From Sedimenticola selenatireducens (GTDB taxonomy: Bacteria; Pseudomonadota; Gammaproteobacteria; Chromatiales; Chromatiaceae): DNA of 64,000 nucleotides. Under the pieces are notes generated by a model, which saw nothing but the letters and a program-made list of their open reading frames with translations, was not told the DNA's origin and searched no databases. The stretch lies in NCBI RefSeq assembly GCF_007625115.1, contig NZ_VMNH01000002.1, positions 78,798 to 142,797 on the forward strand, in the 5' to 3' direction. This document shows, in pieces, positions 9,522 through 17,215 of the stretch. Made by a program: the position numbers and the translations under genes. Every line of letters starts with the position of its first letter. Within the stretch, counting starts at the first letter, position 1.

Positions 9522-9956
9522 ATGCTAATGGAAGAAATACACACTGACATGTCCGATACTGCCGACATCATGAAAGGCACGACCTATACCATCTCCGAAC
9601 TCGCCAAAGAGTTTGATATAACCCCGCGGGCAATCCGTTTTTATGAAGATCAGGGGCTGATATCACCTAGTCGCAAAGGGCGTAGGCGGGTCTACCGTGA
9701 GCGGGATCGCGTTCGCTTAAAGCTGGTATTAAGGGGCAAACGGCTTGGGTTTGCGCTGTCAGAGGTTAAAGAAATGTTTGATCTCTATGATACCGCCCCT
9801 GGCGAAACGGCACAGCTACGATTCCTTCTGGGAAAAATCAAAGATCGACGTGAGATGCTGGAGCAGCAACGTCAGGACATTGAGGCCGTATTACACGAAA
9901 TGGAGAGTGTAGAGAAGCGTGCTGTCACTGTGCTTGAGGAGATGGGTGAGGGTTGA
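9522..9956 (+). CDS. liuR: MerR-family regulator of branched-chain acyl-CoA catabolism (LiuR type)
   Basis: This 144-residue DNA-binding regulator has an N-terminal MerR winged helix (YTISELAKEFDITPRAIRFY, residues ~22-41, then the wing) and a C-terminal dimerisation coiled coil (~95-130). There is no cysteine-rich metal site. It lies between icmF and the isovaleryl-CoA dehydrogenase operon, as LiuR does in many gammaproteobacteria. Seven ACGT-repeat palindromes in neighbouring promoters match the motif I recall for LiuR. The inducer is probably an acyl-CoA intermediate (inference). The start is uncertain: ATG at 9522, 9528 or 9549, none with a convincing ribosome-binding site. A terminator follows. 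Confidence 0.88.
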   Translation: MLMEEIHTDMSDTADIMKGTTYTISELAKEFDITPRAIRFYEDQGLISPSRKGRRRVYRERDRVRLKLVLRGKRLGFALSEVKEMFDLYDTAPGETAQLRFLLGKIKDRREMLEQQRQDIEAVLHEMESVEKRAVTVLEEMGEG

Positions 9957-9988
9957 TCAGTACCTATTACTTTATAATTCCAGCCAAC

Positions 9989-10019
9989 GGATGAAATTAT
10001 TGTTTCATCCTCTGTTTTT
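9989..10019 (+). terminator. Rho-independent terminator after liuR
   Basis: GGATGAAA, a six-base loop and TTTCATCC are followed by TCTGTTTTT, 32 bases after the liuR stop. Confidence 0.8.
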
Positions 10020-10102
10020 CGTTCTTCTTTCTAAAGCGTACTACCCTTGATGGTGTGATCACCCAGTTTGAATTTGAATGTGTTTAAGCTGTAACTATCT
10101 AG

Positions 10103-10131
10103 TTGACGTTAACGTAAACGTAATATATGTT
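10103..10131 (+). promoter_or_regulatory. LiuR-like operator/promoter of the leucine catabolism operon
   Basis: TTGACG (10103-10108), a 17-base spacer and TATGTT (10126-10131) enclose an extended ACGT palindrome (TTGACGTTAACGTAAACGTA region, 10103-10122). The leader to the first gene is about 165 bases, in which I see no other element. Confidence 0.8.
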
Positions 10132-10297
10132 CTCTTCTTGATTGTCGAGGAGACTGCGGATCTCGAAATATCTCAATGCACTGGATAAGTTAGACCGTTA
10201 TGCGCAGTTGTAGTCTGGTTTTGCCGGAATCCCTGACCTGTCCACGATTTTTAGGGTCGATCGAAGTGTCGATGCGTCCCTCCTAAGGAGAAAGTGA

Positions 10298-11461
10298 ATG
10301 ATCCATCTGCCTTCGTTGAATTTTGATCTGGGTGAAACCGTAGAGATGTTGCGGGATGCCGTGCAGGAGTTTACGGCGGCCGAGATTGCCCCTATAGCAG
10401 CAGAGACCGATGAGAAAAATGAATTTCCCAATCATCTCTGGAAAAAATTTGGTGATATGGGCCTGTTGGGTATCACGGTTTCGGACGAGTTTGGTGGCAG
10501 TGAGATGGGTTACCTGGCGCATATGGTGGCCATGGAAGAGATCAGCCGGGCCTCCGCCTCGATCGGCCTGAGCTATGGTGCGCACTCAAATCTTTGCGTT
10601 AATCAGATCAAGCGCAATGGCAGCCAGGCACAGAAAGAGAAATACCTGCCCAAATTGATCAGTGGTGATCACATTGGTGCCCTGGCGATGTCTGAGCCCA
10701 ATGCTGGCTCTGATGTGGTGGGAATGAAACTGAAGGCGGAAAAGAAGGGTGATCGTTACGTATTAAACGGTAACAAGATGTGGATCACCAACGGCCCTGA
10801 TGCTGATGTGATGGTGGTCTATGCCAAGACAGATCTTAAGGCCGGACCAAAAGGGATTACGGCCTTTATCATTGAGCGCGAGTTTGGTGTTAAGAGTGCC
10901 CAGAAACTGGATAAGCTCGGTATGCGTGGTTCCAACACCTGCGAGCTGGTATTCGAAGATGTGGAAGTCCCGGAAGAGAATATTCTCGGTGGACTCAATC
11001 AGGGTGTGAAGGTATTGATGAGTGGGCTCGATTACGAACGAGCCGTGCTCTCCGGTGGGCCACTGGGCATTATGCAGGCCTGTATGGATGTGGTGGTGCC
11101 CTATATCCATGAGCGTGAACAGTTTGGGCGTCCGATCGGTGAGTTTGAGTTGATGCAGGGCAAGATGGCGGATATGTATACCACCATGAACGCTTGCAAA
11201 GCCTATGTCTATGCCGTCGGCAAAGCGTGTGATCGCGGTGAGACGACTCGAAAGGATGCGGCAGGTGCCATTCTCTACTCCGCAGAGAAAGCAACCTGGA
11301 TGGCACTGGAGGCAATTCAGACCCTGGGTGGTAATGGTTATGTTAACGAATATCCAACAGGCCGTTTCCTGAGAGATGCCAAGCTTTATGAGATTGGCGC
11401 AGGTACTTCAGAAATACGCCGTATGTTGATCGGCCGAGAGTTGTTTAACGAAACCCGATAA
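10298..11461 (+). CDS. liuA: Isovaleryl-CoA dehydrogenase
   Basis: This 387-residue FAD enzyme oxidises isovaleryl-CoA to 3-methylcrotonyl-CoA and passes electrons to ETF. The catalytic base is in the isovaleryl-specific position: Glu247 in [15 protein letters not shown]. The usual C-terminal site reads YEIGAGTSE, with no Glu at the short-chain position, as in human IVD. Acyl-CoA dehydrogenase signatures MSEPNAGSD and the QTLGGNGY region are present. AGGAG lies seven bases before the ATG. It is the first gene of the liu operon under the promoter at 10103-10131. Confidence in the specificity is high because of the Glu placement and the MCC genes downstream. Confidence 0.95.
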   Translation: MIHLPSLNFDLGETVEMLRDAVQEFTAAEIAPIAAETDEKNEFPNHLWKKFGDMGLLGITVSDEFGGSEMGYLAHMVAMEEISRASASIGLSYGAHSNLCVNQIKRNGSQAQKEKYLPKLISGDHIGALAMSEPNAGSDVVGMKLKAEKKGDRYVLNGNKMWITNGPDADVMVVYAKTDLKAGPKGITAFIIEREFGVKSAQKLDKLGMRGSNTCELVFEDVEVPEENILGGLNQGVKVLMSGLDYERAVLSGGPLGIMQACMDVVVPYIHEREQFGRPIGEFELMQGKMADMYTTMNACKAYVYAVGKACDRGETTRKDAAGAILYSAEKATWMALEAIQTLGGNGYVNEYPTGRFLRDAKLYEIGAGTSEIRRMLIGRELFNETR

Positions 11462-11470
11462 TTTGTTAAA

Positions 11471-11523
11471 GGGTCGGAGTCGATCCAGATCGACTCCGAC
11501 CCCTATGCATTGACTCTGACCCC
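11471..11523. repeat. Palindromic REP-like repeat (GGGTCGGAGTCGAT arms)
   Basis: GGGTCGGAGTCGAT (11471-11484) and its exact reverse complement (11489-11502) flank a CCAG loop. A second, diverged half arm TGACTCTGACCCC follows at 11511-11523. It fills most of the gap between isovaleryl-CoA dehydrogenase and thiolase and could act as a transcript hairpin. Repeats ending in such GGGTC..GACCC arms are often non-autonomous elements mobilised by REP-associated transposases; that origin is inferred. Confidence 0.7.
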
Positions 11524-11570
11524 TGCGATAACAAGCTGAATTGTAATATTGAACAAACCGGAGTTTTCCC

Positions 11571-12755
11571 ATGAGTGATCCTATTGTCATCGTTGATATC
11601 GCCCGTACCCCGATGGGTGGTTTTCAGGGTTCCCTGTCATCATTGACTGCGCCGCAGCTGGGTTCAGCCGCTATTGCGGCGGCTGTGAGCAGGGCCGGCA
11701 TCAGTCCCGAAGATGTACAGGAAGTACTGATGGGTAATGTACTGACCGCTGGCATTGGCCAGGCACCGACTCGCCAAGCGGTACTGGGAGCCGGCCTTCC
11801 ATTAAGTACCACCTGTGCCGGTGTCAGCAAGGTATGTGGCTCTGGTATGAAGGCGGTGATGCTGGCCCATGACCTACTCAAAGTTGGGACCAACGATGTG
11901 ATGGTTGCCGGTGGTATGGAGTCCATGACCAATGCCCCTTATCTGCAGGACAGGGCGCGCGGCGGTTATCGCCTAGGCCATGGCAAAGTAATGGATCACA
12001 TGTTCCTCGACGGACTGGAGGATGCCTACTTTGATCGTGGTGCCTTGATGGGTACCTTTGCGGAACAGTGTGCGGATCATTTTAAATTCAGCCGCGAACA
12101 GCAGGATGACTTCGCCATTGCCTCGCTGAGTCGTGCCAACGCTGCAATTGAAGCGGGCCGCTTTGAACGGGAAATCACACCCGTTACCATCAAAGGGCGC
12201 GGTGGTGATACGGAAGTGACTATTGACGAACAGCCAGGCAATGCCCGTCCTGAGAAAATCCCCAGCCTGCGTCCCGCATTTCGTAAAGACGGAACCGTCA
12301 CCCCGGCCAACTCCAGTTCTATCTCAGATGGTGCGGCTGCACTGGTGATGATGCGTGCCTCCGAAGCAGAACGTCGTGGTCTTTCTCCCAAGGCCATTAT
12401 CCATGGTCATGCCGGTTATGCCGGTGAACCTTGCTGGTTTACCACAGCACCTGTCTATGCGATGCAGAACCTGTTACAGCGTCTGGAATGGAACAAGGAT
12501 GAAGTGGATCTGTGGGAGATCAATGAGGCCTTCGCAGTTGTCACCATGGCGGCCATGCGCGAGATGAATCTTGATCATGAAAAGGTCAATATCAACGGTG
12601 GTGCCTGTGCGCTCGGACATCCAATTGGCGCATCAGGTGCACGTATACTAGTAACGCTTCTGGCGGCCCTGGAGAATCAGGGACTGAAGCGAGGTATTGC
12701 CTCACTCTGTATCGGTGGTGGAGAAGCCACGGCCGTCGCTATCGAGCGGGTATAA
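11571..12755 (+). CDS. Acetyl-CoA C-acetyltransferase (thiolase)
   Basis: This 394-residue thiolase cleaves acetoacetyl-CoA (or short 3-ketoacyl-CoA) to acetyl-CoA. The nucleophile is Cys89 (VCGSGMKA). The other catalytic residues are in ALGHPIGASG and SLCIGGGE near the C-terminus. GGAG stands seven bases before the ATG. In context it can close both the butyryl-CoA route from IcmF and acetoacetate use. The last 24 codons are partly repeated downstream (12849-12920) with mostly silent changes, so the true 3' end was disturbed by a duplication, although this copy is intact. Confidence 0.93.
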   Translation: MSDPIVIVDIARTPMGGFQGSLSSLTAPQLGSAAIAAAVSRAGISPEDVQEVLMGNVLTAGIGQAPTRQAVLGAGLPLSTTCAGVSKVCGSGMKAVMLAHDLLKVGTNDVMVAGGMESMTNAPYLQDRARGGYRLGHGKVMDHMFLDGLEDAYFDRGALMGTFAEQCADHFKFSREQQDDFAIASLSRANAAIEAGRFEREITPVTIKGRGGDTEVTIDEQPGNARPEKIPSLRPAFRKDGTVTPANSSSISDGAAALVMMRASEAERRGLSPKAIIHGHAGYAGEPCWFTTAPVYAMQNLLQRLEWNKDEVDLWEINEAFAVVTMAAMREMNLDHEKVNINGGACALGHPIGASGARILVTLLAALENQGLKRGIASLCIGGGEATAVAIERV

Positions 12756-12764
12756 GCGAGATCG

Positions 12765-12846
12765 GTAGGATGGGCACGTTGTCAGTGCCCACGCGGAAGC
12801 ACGATACGAGAAAACCGCGTGGGCACCAAAGACGTACCCACCCTAC
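12765..12846. repeat. REPIN-like inverted-repeat element, copy 1
   Basis: This ~82 bp element has ends GTAGGATGGGCACG and ..ACCCACCCTAC and inner arms GTGCCCACGCGG / CCGCGTGGGCAC. It starts 9 bases after the thiolase stop. Three more copies lie at 12930-13011, 20190-20267 and 20477-20558. I call it REPIN-like from its doublet-hairpin shape; no transposase is in the window. Confidence 0.85.
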
Positions 12847-12848
12847 GG

Positions 12849-12920
12849 TTGAAACGGGGTGTCGCTTCTCTCTGTATCGGTGGTGGTGAAGCCACGGCTG
12901 TTGCGATCGAGCGGGTTTAA
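12849..12920 (+). pseudogene. Duplicated 3' tail of a thiolase gene
   Basis: These 72 bases encode LKRGVASLCIGGGEATAVAI-ERV and a stop, the same C-terminus as the thiolase ending at 12755. Against that copy there are about ten nucleotide differences, all silent except one Ile/Val. That pattern is expected if the fragment came from a functional homologous thiolase, not from decay of a fresh tandem duplicate. It has no start or upstream coding sequence. It lies between two REPIN-like elements. Confidence 0.85.
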
Positions 12921-12929
12921 GCGAGATTG

Positions 12930-13011
12930 GTAGGGTGGGCACGTTGTAGGTGCCCACGTAGACGCACAAAACAAGACAACCGCGTGGGCACTAAAGACGT
13001 GCCCACCCTAC
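12930..13011. repeat. REPIN-like inverted-repeat element, copy 2
   Basis: The ends are GTAGGGTGGGCACG and CGTGCCCACCCTAC, exact inverted repeats. The spacing after the stop of the duplicated thiolase tail (9 bases) is the same as in copy 1, so the whole tail-plus-element unit is duplicated. Confidence 0.88.
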
Positions 13012-13044
13012 GGTAACTATTAGTCAGCTGACAGGAGTCATTGA

Positions 13045-14181
13045 ATGATCCTCACTGAAGAACAGCGCATGATCCGTGATATGGCACGGGACTTTGCCCA
13101 GGAGCGGCTGGCCCCGAATGCAGCGGAATGGGACCGGGAGAGTATCTTTCCTTCCGATGAGCTGAAAGAGATGGGCGCCCTTGGCCTGTTTGGCATGACC
13201 ATGCCAGAAGAGTGGGGTGGTGCCGGTACGGATTATGTCTCCTTTGCCCTGGCTATTGAAGAGATTGCCGCAGGTGATGGTGCCTGCTCAACCATACTCA
13301 GTGTCAATAACTCCGTTGTATGTGGGCCCTTGTTGAAATTCGGCAGTGACTATCTGAAAGAGACCTATCTGAAACCACTGGCATCGGGTGATATGCTCGG
13401 TTGCTTCTGCCTGACAGAACCCCAGGCGGGCTCTGATGCCTCAGCCTTGAGGATGCGTGCCGTAAGAGCGGGTGATGAGTATGTCCTGAATGGAACCAAA
13501 CAATTCATCACCTCGGGCAAATACGCACAGGCCGCCATTGTCTTTGCAGTGACCGATCCTGCGGCGGGTAAACGGGGCATCAGTGCCTTTGTAGTGCCAA
13601 CGGATAACCCCGGTTATAAAGTCGCCAATGTAGAGAAAAAACTGGGGCAGCACGCCTCTGATACGGCGCAGATCTTTTTTGATGAGTGCCGCATACCAGC
13701 CGATCATTTGATCGGTAAAGAGGGTGAAGGTTACAAGATCGCATTAAGTAACCTGGAGAGTGGTCGCATCGGAATTGCCGCCCAGTGTGTGGGTATGGCA
13801 CGAGCGGCTTATGAAGCCGCTCTGAGTTACGCCAAGGAGCGGGAGAGTTTCGGTACCCCAATTATCAACCATCAGGCTGTCGGATTTCGTCTGGCGGACA
13901 TGGCCACACAACTGGAAGCGGCCCATCTGATGGTAATGAACGCGGCCGTTCTGCGTGATGCCGGTGAGCCCTGTCTGAAACAGGCCTGCATGGCCAAATT
14001 GTTTGCCTCCGAGGCGGCAGAAAGGATCTGCTCAGATGCCATCCAAGTACATGGTGGATACGGCTATCTGCAGGATTTCCCGGTTGAGCGTATCTATCGC
14101 GATGTACGTATCTCCCAGATTTATGAGGGGACCAGCGATATCCAGCGCATCGTCATCTCTCGCGCCCTTGCAGAGGATTGA
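13045..14181 (+). CDS. Short-chain acyl-CoA dehydrogenase
   Basis: This 378-residue FAD-dependent dehydrogenase forms the 2-enoyl-CoA and passes electrons to ETF. The catalytic Glu is in the usual short/medium-chain position, about Glu361 in [20 protein letters not shown] and [15 protein letters not shown] are standard family motifs. AGGAG lies before the ATG at 13045. It is in the liu operon after the thiolase and its repeats. Butyryl-CoA made by IcmF, or 2-methylbutyryl-CoA from isoleucine, are the likeliest substrates, but the sequence alone does not decide. Confidence 0.9.
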   Translation: MILTEEQRMIRDMARDFAQERLAPNAAEWDRESIFPSDELKEMGALGLFGMTMPEEWGGAGTDYVSFALAIEEIAAGDGACSTILSVNNSVVCGPLLKFGSDYLKETYLKPLASGDMLGCFCLTEPQAGSDASALRMRAVRAGDEYVLNGTKQFITSGKYAQAAIVFAVTDPAAGKRGISAFVVPTDNPGYKVANVEKKLGQHASDTAQIFFDECRIPADHLIGKEGEGYKIALSNLESGRIGIAAQCVGMARAAYEAALSYAKERESFGTPIINHQAVGFRLADMATQLEAAHLMVMNAAVLRDAGEPCLKQACMAKLFASEAAERICSDAIQVHGGYGYLQDFPVERIYRDVRISQIYEGTSDIQRIVISRALAED

Positions 14182-14184
14182 CGC

Positions 14185-14787
14185 ATGGCCGCACCCCTCG
14201 AATTCTATTTTGATTTTTACTCACCCTACGGTTATCTGGCCAGTTCAAGGATTGATGCGCTGGCGGCCAGGCATGGCCGGGAAGTGATCTGGCGCCCCTT
14301 CCTGGTTGGCGCTACTTTCGCAGTAACCGGTGCGCGTCCATTGGTTGATATTCCCTTGCTGGGTGATTACTCACTGCATGACATGCAACGATGTGCACGT
14401 ATGCAAGGCGTTCCTTTTCAACTGCCAGCCGGGTTTCCCAAGGCGGCGCTGGCCCCCTCACGGGCGTTTTACTGGTTGACAGATAATGACCCAGAGAAGG
14501 CCAAGAGGCTGGCAAAGGCCGTTTATAACGCTACTTTTGCTGAAGGGCGTGATGGTGCTGATCCACAACTGGTTGCAGAGCTGGCGGTACCTCTCGGTAT
14601 CGATTCAAATGAACTGCTTGAAGCGATTCAGAGACCCGAAGTGAAAGCGCGATTAAAACAAGAAACTGAAGCCGCGTTAACAAGAGGCGTGTTTGGATCG
14701 CCTACCATTTTTGTAGATGGCGAACCCTTCTGGGGAAATGACCGACTTGAACAGGTTGATCGCTGGTTAGAGACAGGAGGCTGGTAA
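14185..14787 (+). CDS. DsbA-fold 2-hydroxychromene-2-carboxylate isomerase family protein
   Basis: This 200-residue protein is of the HCCA isomerase/kappa-GST-like DsbA superfamily. The N-terminal [18 protein letters not shown] has the SPY motif in place of a redox CxxC, and GSPTIFVDG(E)PFWGNDRL is the usual C-terminal signature. HCCA isomerases use glutathione in naphthalene degradation, but relatives in acyl-CoA operons have no assigned reaction. It starts 3 bases after the acyl-CoA dehydrogenase stop and its own stop overlaps the next start (TAATG), so it is translationally coupled within the liu operon. That suggests a role in acyl-CoA chemistry or detoxification, which I cannot specify. 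Confidence 0.8.
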   Translation: MAAPLEFYFDFYSPYGYLASSRIDALAARHGREVIWRPFLVGATFAVTGARPLVDIPLLGDYSLHDMQRCARMQGVPFQLPAGFPKAALAPSRAFYWLTDNDPEKAKRLAKAVYNATFAEGRDGADPQLVAELAVPLGIDSNELLEAIQRPEVKARLKQETEAALTRGVFGSPTIFVDGEPFWGNDRLEQVDRWLETGGW

Positions 14788-16394
14788 TGTCGGTCATCAA
14801 GAGCAGTATCAATCGCAAAAGCGAGCAGTTTCGGGAATACCAAGCCTCCATGCAGGCATTGGTGGCAGATCTTCGTGAACGCGTGGCGACCATTGCCGAG
14901 GGTGGTGGTGAGCGCGCCCGTGATAAACATCTCAGTCGGGGTAAACTGCTGCCGCGTGAACGTATCCGGGTATTGCTTGATACGGGCTCACCCTTTTTGG
15001 AACTCTCCCAGTTTGCCGCTTACAACATGTATAAAAATGAAGTGCCTGCAGCGGGTGTGATTACCGGCATAGGGCGTGTCTCCGGCCAGGAGTGCATGAT
15101 CATTGCCAATGATGCGACGGTCAAAGGGGGCAGTTATTTCCCCATGACCGTAAAAAAGCATATCCGCGCCCAGGAGATTGCGCGGGAGAATCGACTCCCC
15201 TGTATCTATCTGGTGGATTCCGGTGGTGCCAATCTGCCAACCCAGGATGAGGTGTTTCCTGATCGTGAACACTTTGGTCGCATCTTCTATAACCAGGCCA
15301 ATATGTCGGCCCAGGGCATACCGCAGATTGCCGTGGTAATGGGTTCCTGTACTGCGGGTGGCGCCTATGTACCGGCCATGTCGGATGAGAGCATCATCGT
15401 AAAAGAACAGGGGACGATCTTCCTGGGTGGCCCGCCACTGGTCAAGGCGGCAACCGGTGCCGTGGTGACAGCGGAAGAGCTGGGCGGTGCCGATGTGCAC
15501 TCTCGTATCTCCGGTGTGACGGATCACTATGCCATGAATGACTCCCATGCGCTGGGACTGGCTCGCCGTGTGGTTAAGACACTGAACCGAACAAAACAAC
15601 CCGAGGTGACACTGCGACAACCCGTTGAACCCCTTTATCCAAAAGAAGATATCTACGGCATCGTGCCGAATGATCTGCGCAAGCCGTTTGATATACGTGA
15701 AGTGATTGCCCGCGTGGTGGACGGCAGTGAGCTGGATGAGTTCAAAAAGCTTTATGGTACAACCTTGATCTGTGGCTTTGCCCATATCCACGGTTATCCG
15801 GTAGGCATTATTGCCAATAATGGCATCCTCTTTTCCGAGTCGGCGCAGAAGGGCGCGCACTTTGTAGAGCTCTGTGCCCAACGTGGTATTCCATTGGTCT
15901 TTCTGCAGAATGTTACCGGCTTCATGGTAGGTAAAAAATATGAAGCGGGTGGTATCGCAAAAGATGGGGCCAAGATGGTAACAGCCGTGGCCTGTGCCAA
16001 GGTGCCGAAATTTACGGTTATTGTTGGCGGTAGTTTTGGTGCGGGTAACTATGCCATGTGTGGACGTGCCTATGGCTCACGTTTCCTCTGGATGTGGCCC
16101 AATGCCCGGGTCTCGGTCATGGGTGGTGATCAGGCCGCCAATGTATTGAGCCAGATTAAACGGGATGCGATGGAAGCGCGGGGTGAAAACTGGTCGGCAG
16201 AAGATGAAGAGGCTTTCAAAGCGCCAGTGAAAGATCAATATGAACACCAGGGCCATCCCTACTATGCCAGTGCACGGCTTTGGGATGACGGGATCATAGA
16301 TCCGGCAGAGACACGTACCGTATTGGGTCTTGGGCTCTCCGCCGCATTGAATGCACCCGTTGAAAAGACCACCTTCGGCATCTTCAGGATGTAA
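14787..16394 (+). CDS. liuB: 3-methylcrotonyl-CoA carboxylase beta subunit (carboxyltransferase)
   Basis: This 535-residue carboxyltransferase moves CO2 from biotin to 3-methylcrotonyl-CoA, giving 3-methylglutaconyl-CoA. The N-half acyl-CoA-binding carboxylase domain has [10 protein letters not shown] and [16 protein letters not shown]. The C-half has [11 protein letters not shown] and [16 protein letters not shown]. It ends in TFGIFRM, as MCC beta subunits do. Its start codon overlaps the stop of the preceding gene. It partners the biotin-carrying alpha subunit at 17216, with the hydratase gene between them, the usual liuB-liuC-liuD order. Confidence 0.96.
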   Translation: MSVIKSSINRKSEQFREYQASMQALVADLRERVATIAEGGGERARDKHLSRGKLLPRERIRVLLDTGSPFLELSQFAAYNMYKNEVPAAGVITGIGRVSGQECMIIANDATVKGGSYFPMTVKKHIRAQEIARENRLPCIYLVDSGGANLPTQDEVFPDREHFGRIFYNQANMSAQGIPQIAVVMGSCTAGGAYVPAMSDESIIVKEQGTIFLGGPPLVKAATGAVVTAEELGGADVHSRISGVTDHYAMNDSHALGLARRVVKTLNRTKQPEVTLRQPVEPLYPKEDIYGIVPNDLRKPFDIREVIARVVDGSELDEFKKLYGTTLICGFAHIHGYPVGIIANNGILFSESAQKGAHFVELCAQRGIPLVFLQNVTGFMVGKKYEAGGIAKDGAKMVTAVACAKVPKFTVIVGGSFGAGNYAMCGRAYGSRFLWMWPNARVSVMGGDQAANVLSQIKRDAMEARGENWSAEDEEAFKAPVKDQYEHQGHPYYASARLWDDGIIDPAETRTVLGLGLSAALNAPVEKTTFGIFRM

Positions 16395-16412
16395 ACAGGG
16401 AGTGATGGGAAG

Positions 16413-17210
16413 ATGATGGCAGAAAATTCAGTAACGCTTGACCTGGACGATCGGGGAGTGGCGACACTCACCATAAACCGTCCTGAAATTCATAACGCCT
16501 TTGATGATGCGCTGATCAATCGTCTGCTGCAGGCACTTGAATCGGTTGAGGTTGATCCCAAAGCACGCATTGTGGTGTTGCGCTCAGAAGGAAAAAGTTT
16601 TTCTGCCGGTGCTGATCTACGTTGGATGCGGCGCATGGCTGACTACAGTGAGTCAGAAAATCTAAAAGATGCGATGGCGCTGGCGAGTCTGATGGAGCGG
16701 CTCAACAATCTCTCCAAGCCAACGATAGCGGTTGTGCAAGGTGCGGCCTTTGGCGGTGGTGTGGGTCTGGTGGCCTGTTGTGACATGGCGGTGGCGAGTG
16801 AAAGTGCGAAGTTTTGCCTCTCTGAGGTTCGACTCGGTTTGATTCCCGCAGTGATCTCTCCCTATGTCATTGCGGCCATGGGTGAACGTGCGTCACGCCG
16901 CTATTTCCTGACAGCAGAACGTTTTGACGCGGTAGAAGCGCACCGATTGGGTCTCGTGCATGAAGTGGTTCCTGAAGAACAGCTTCAGACGCAGGTCGAT
17001 GCATTGATTGATCAACTGCTGATGGGTGGTCCCCGTTCACTGGCCGCTGCCAAATCCCTGATCTTTGCCGTATCCCGGCAACCAACCAGCGAGGCGGTAA
17101 TCAAAGATACAGCGCAACGTATTACTGCTGCACGTGCATCGGATGAGGGAAAAGAGGGATTGAATGCCTTCCTCAATAAGCGCCCTCCCGCCTGGATACC
17201 AGAGGATTAA
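16413..17210 (+). CDS. liuC: 3-methylglutaconyl-CoA hydratase
   Basis: This 265-residue crotonase-fold enzyme hydrates 3-methylglutaconyl-CoA to HMG-CoA. SFSAGADLRWM forms the oxyanion-hole region. The first usual catalytic Glu is Gly here (FGGGVGLVACCD), while the second is kept in LSEVRLGLIPAVISPYV. From memory the Pseudomonas LiuC homologue also lacks the first Glu, so I treat this as family-typical. The start may be ATG at 16413 or 16416, just after GGGAAG. It sits between the two MCC subunit genes with only 5 bases to the next. Confidence 0.92.
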   Translation: MMAENSVTLDLDDRGVATLTINRPEIHNAFDDALINRLLQALESVEVDPKARIVVLRSEGKSFSAGADLRWMRRMADYSESENLKDAMALASLMERLNNLSKPTIAVVQGAAFGGGVGLVACCDMAVASESAKFCLSEVRLGLIPAVISPYVIAAMGERASRRYFLTAERFDAVEAHRLGLVHEVVPEEQLQTQVDALIDQLLMGGPRSLAAAKSLIFAVSRQPTSEAVIKDTAQRITAARASDEGKEGLNAFLNKRPPAWIPED

Positions 17211-17215
17211 AAGAG

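Noticed and set aside
14988..15881. Open frame of 297 codons on the minus strand
   Set aside because: It lies wholly antisense to the well-conserved MCC beta subunit gene and has no recognisable domain or ribosome-binding site.
16413..17210. Missing first catalytic Glu in the methylglutaconyl-CoA hydratase as a sign of inactivity
   Set aside because: As I recall the Pseudomonas LiuC, the same position lacks Glu there too, so this is likely a family trait, not a defect.
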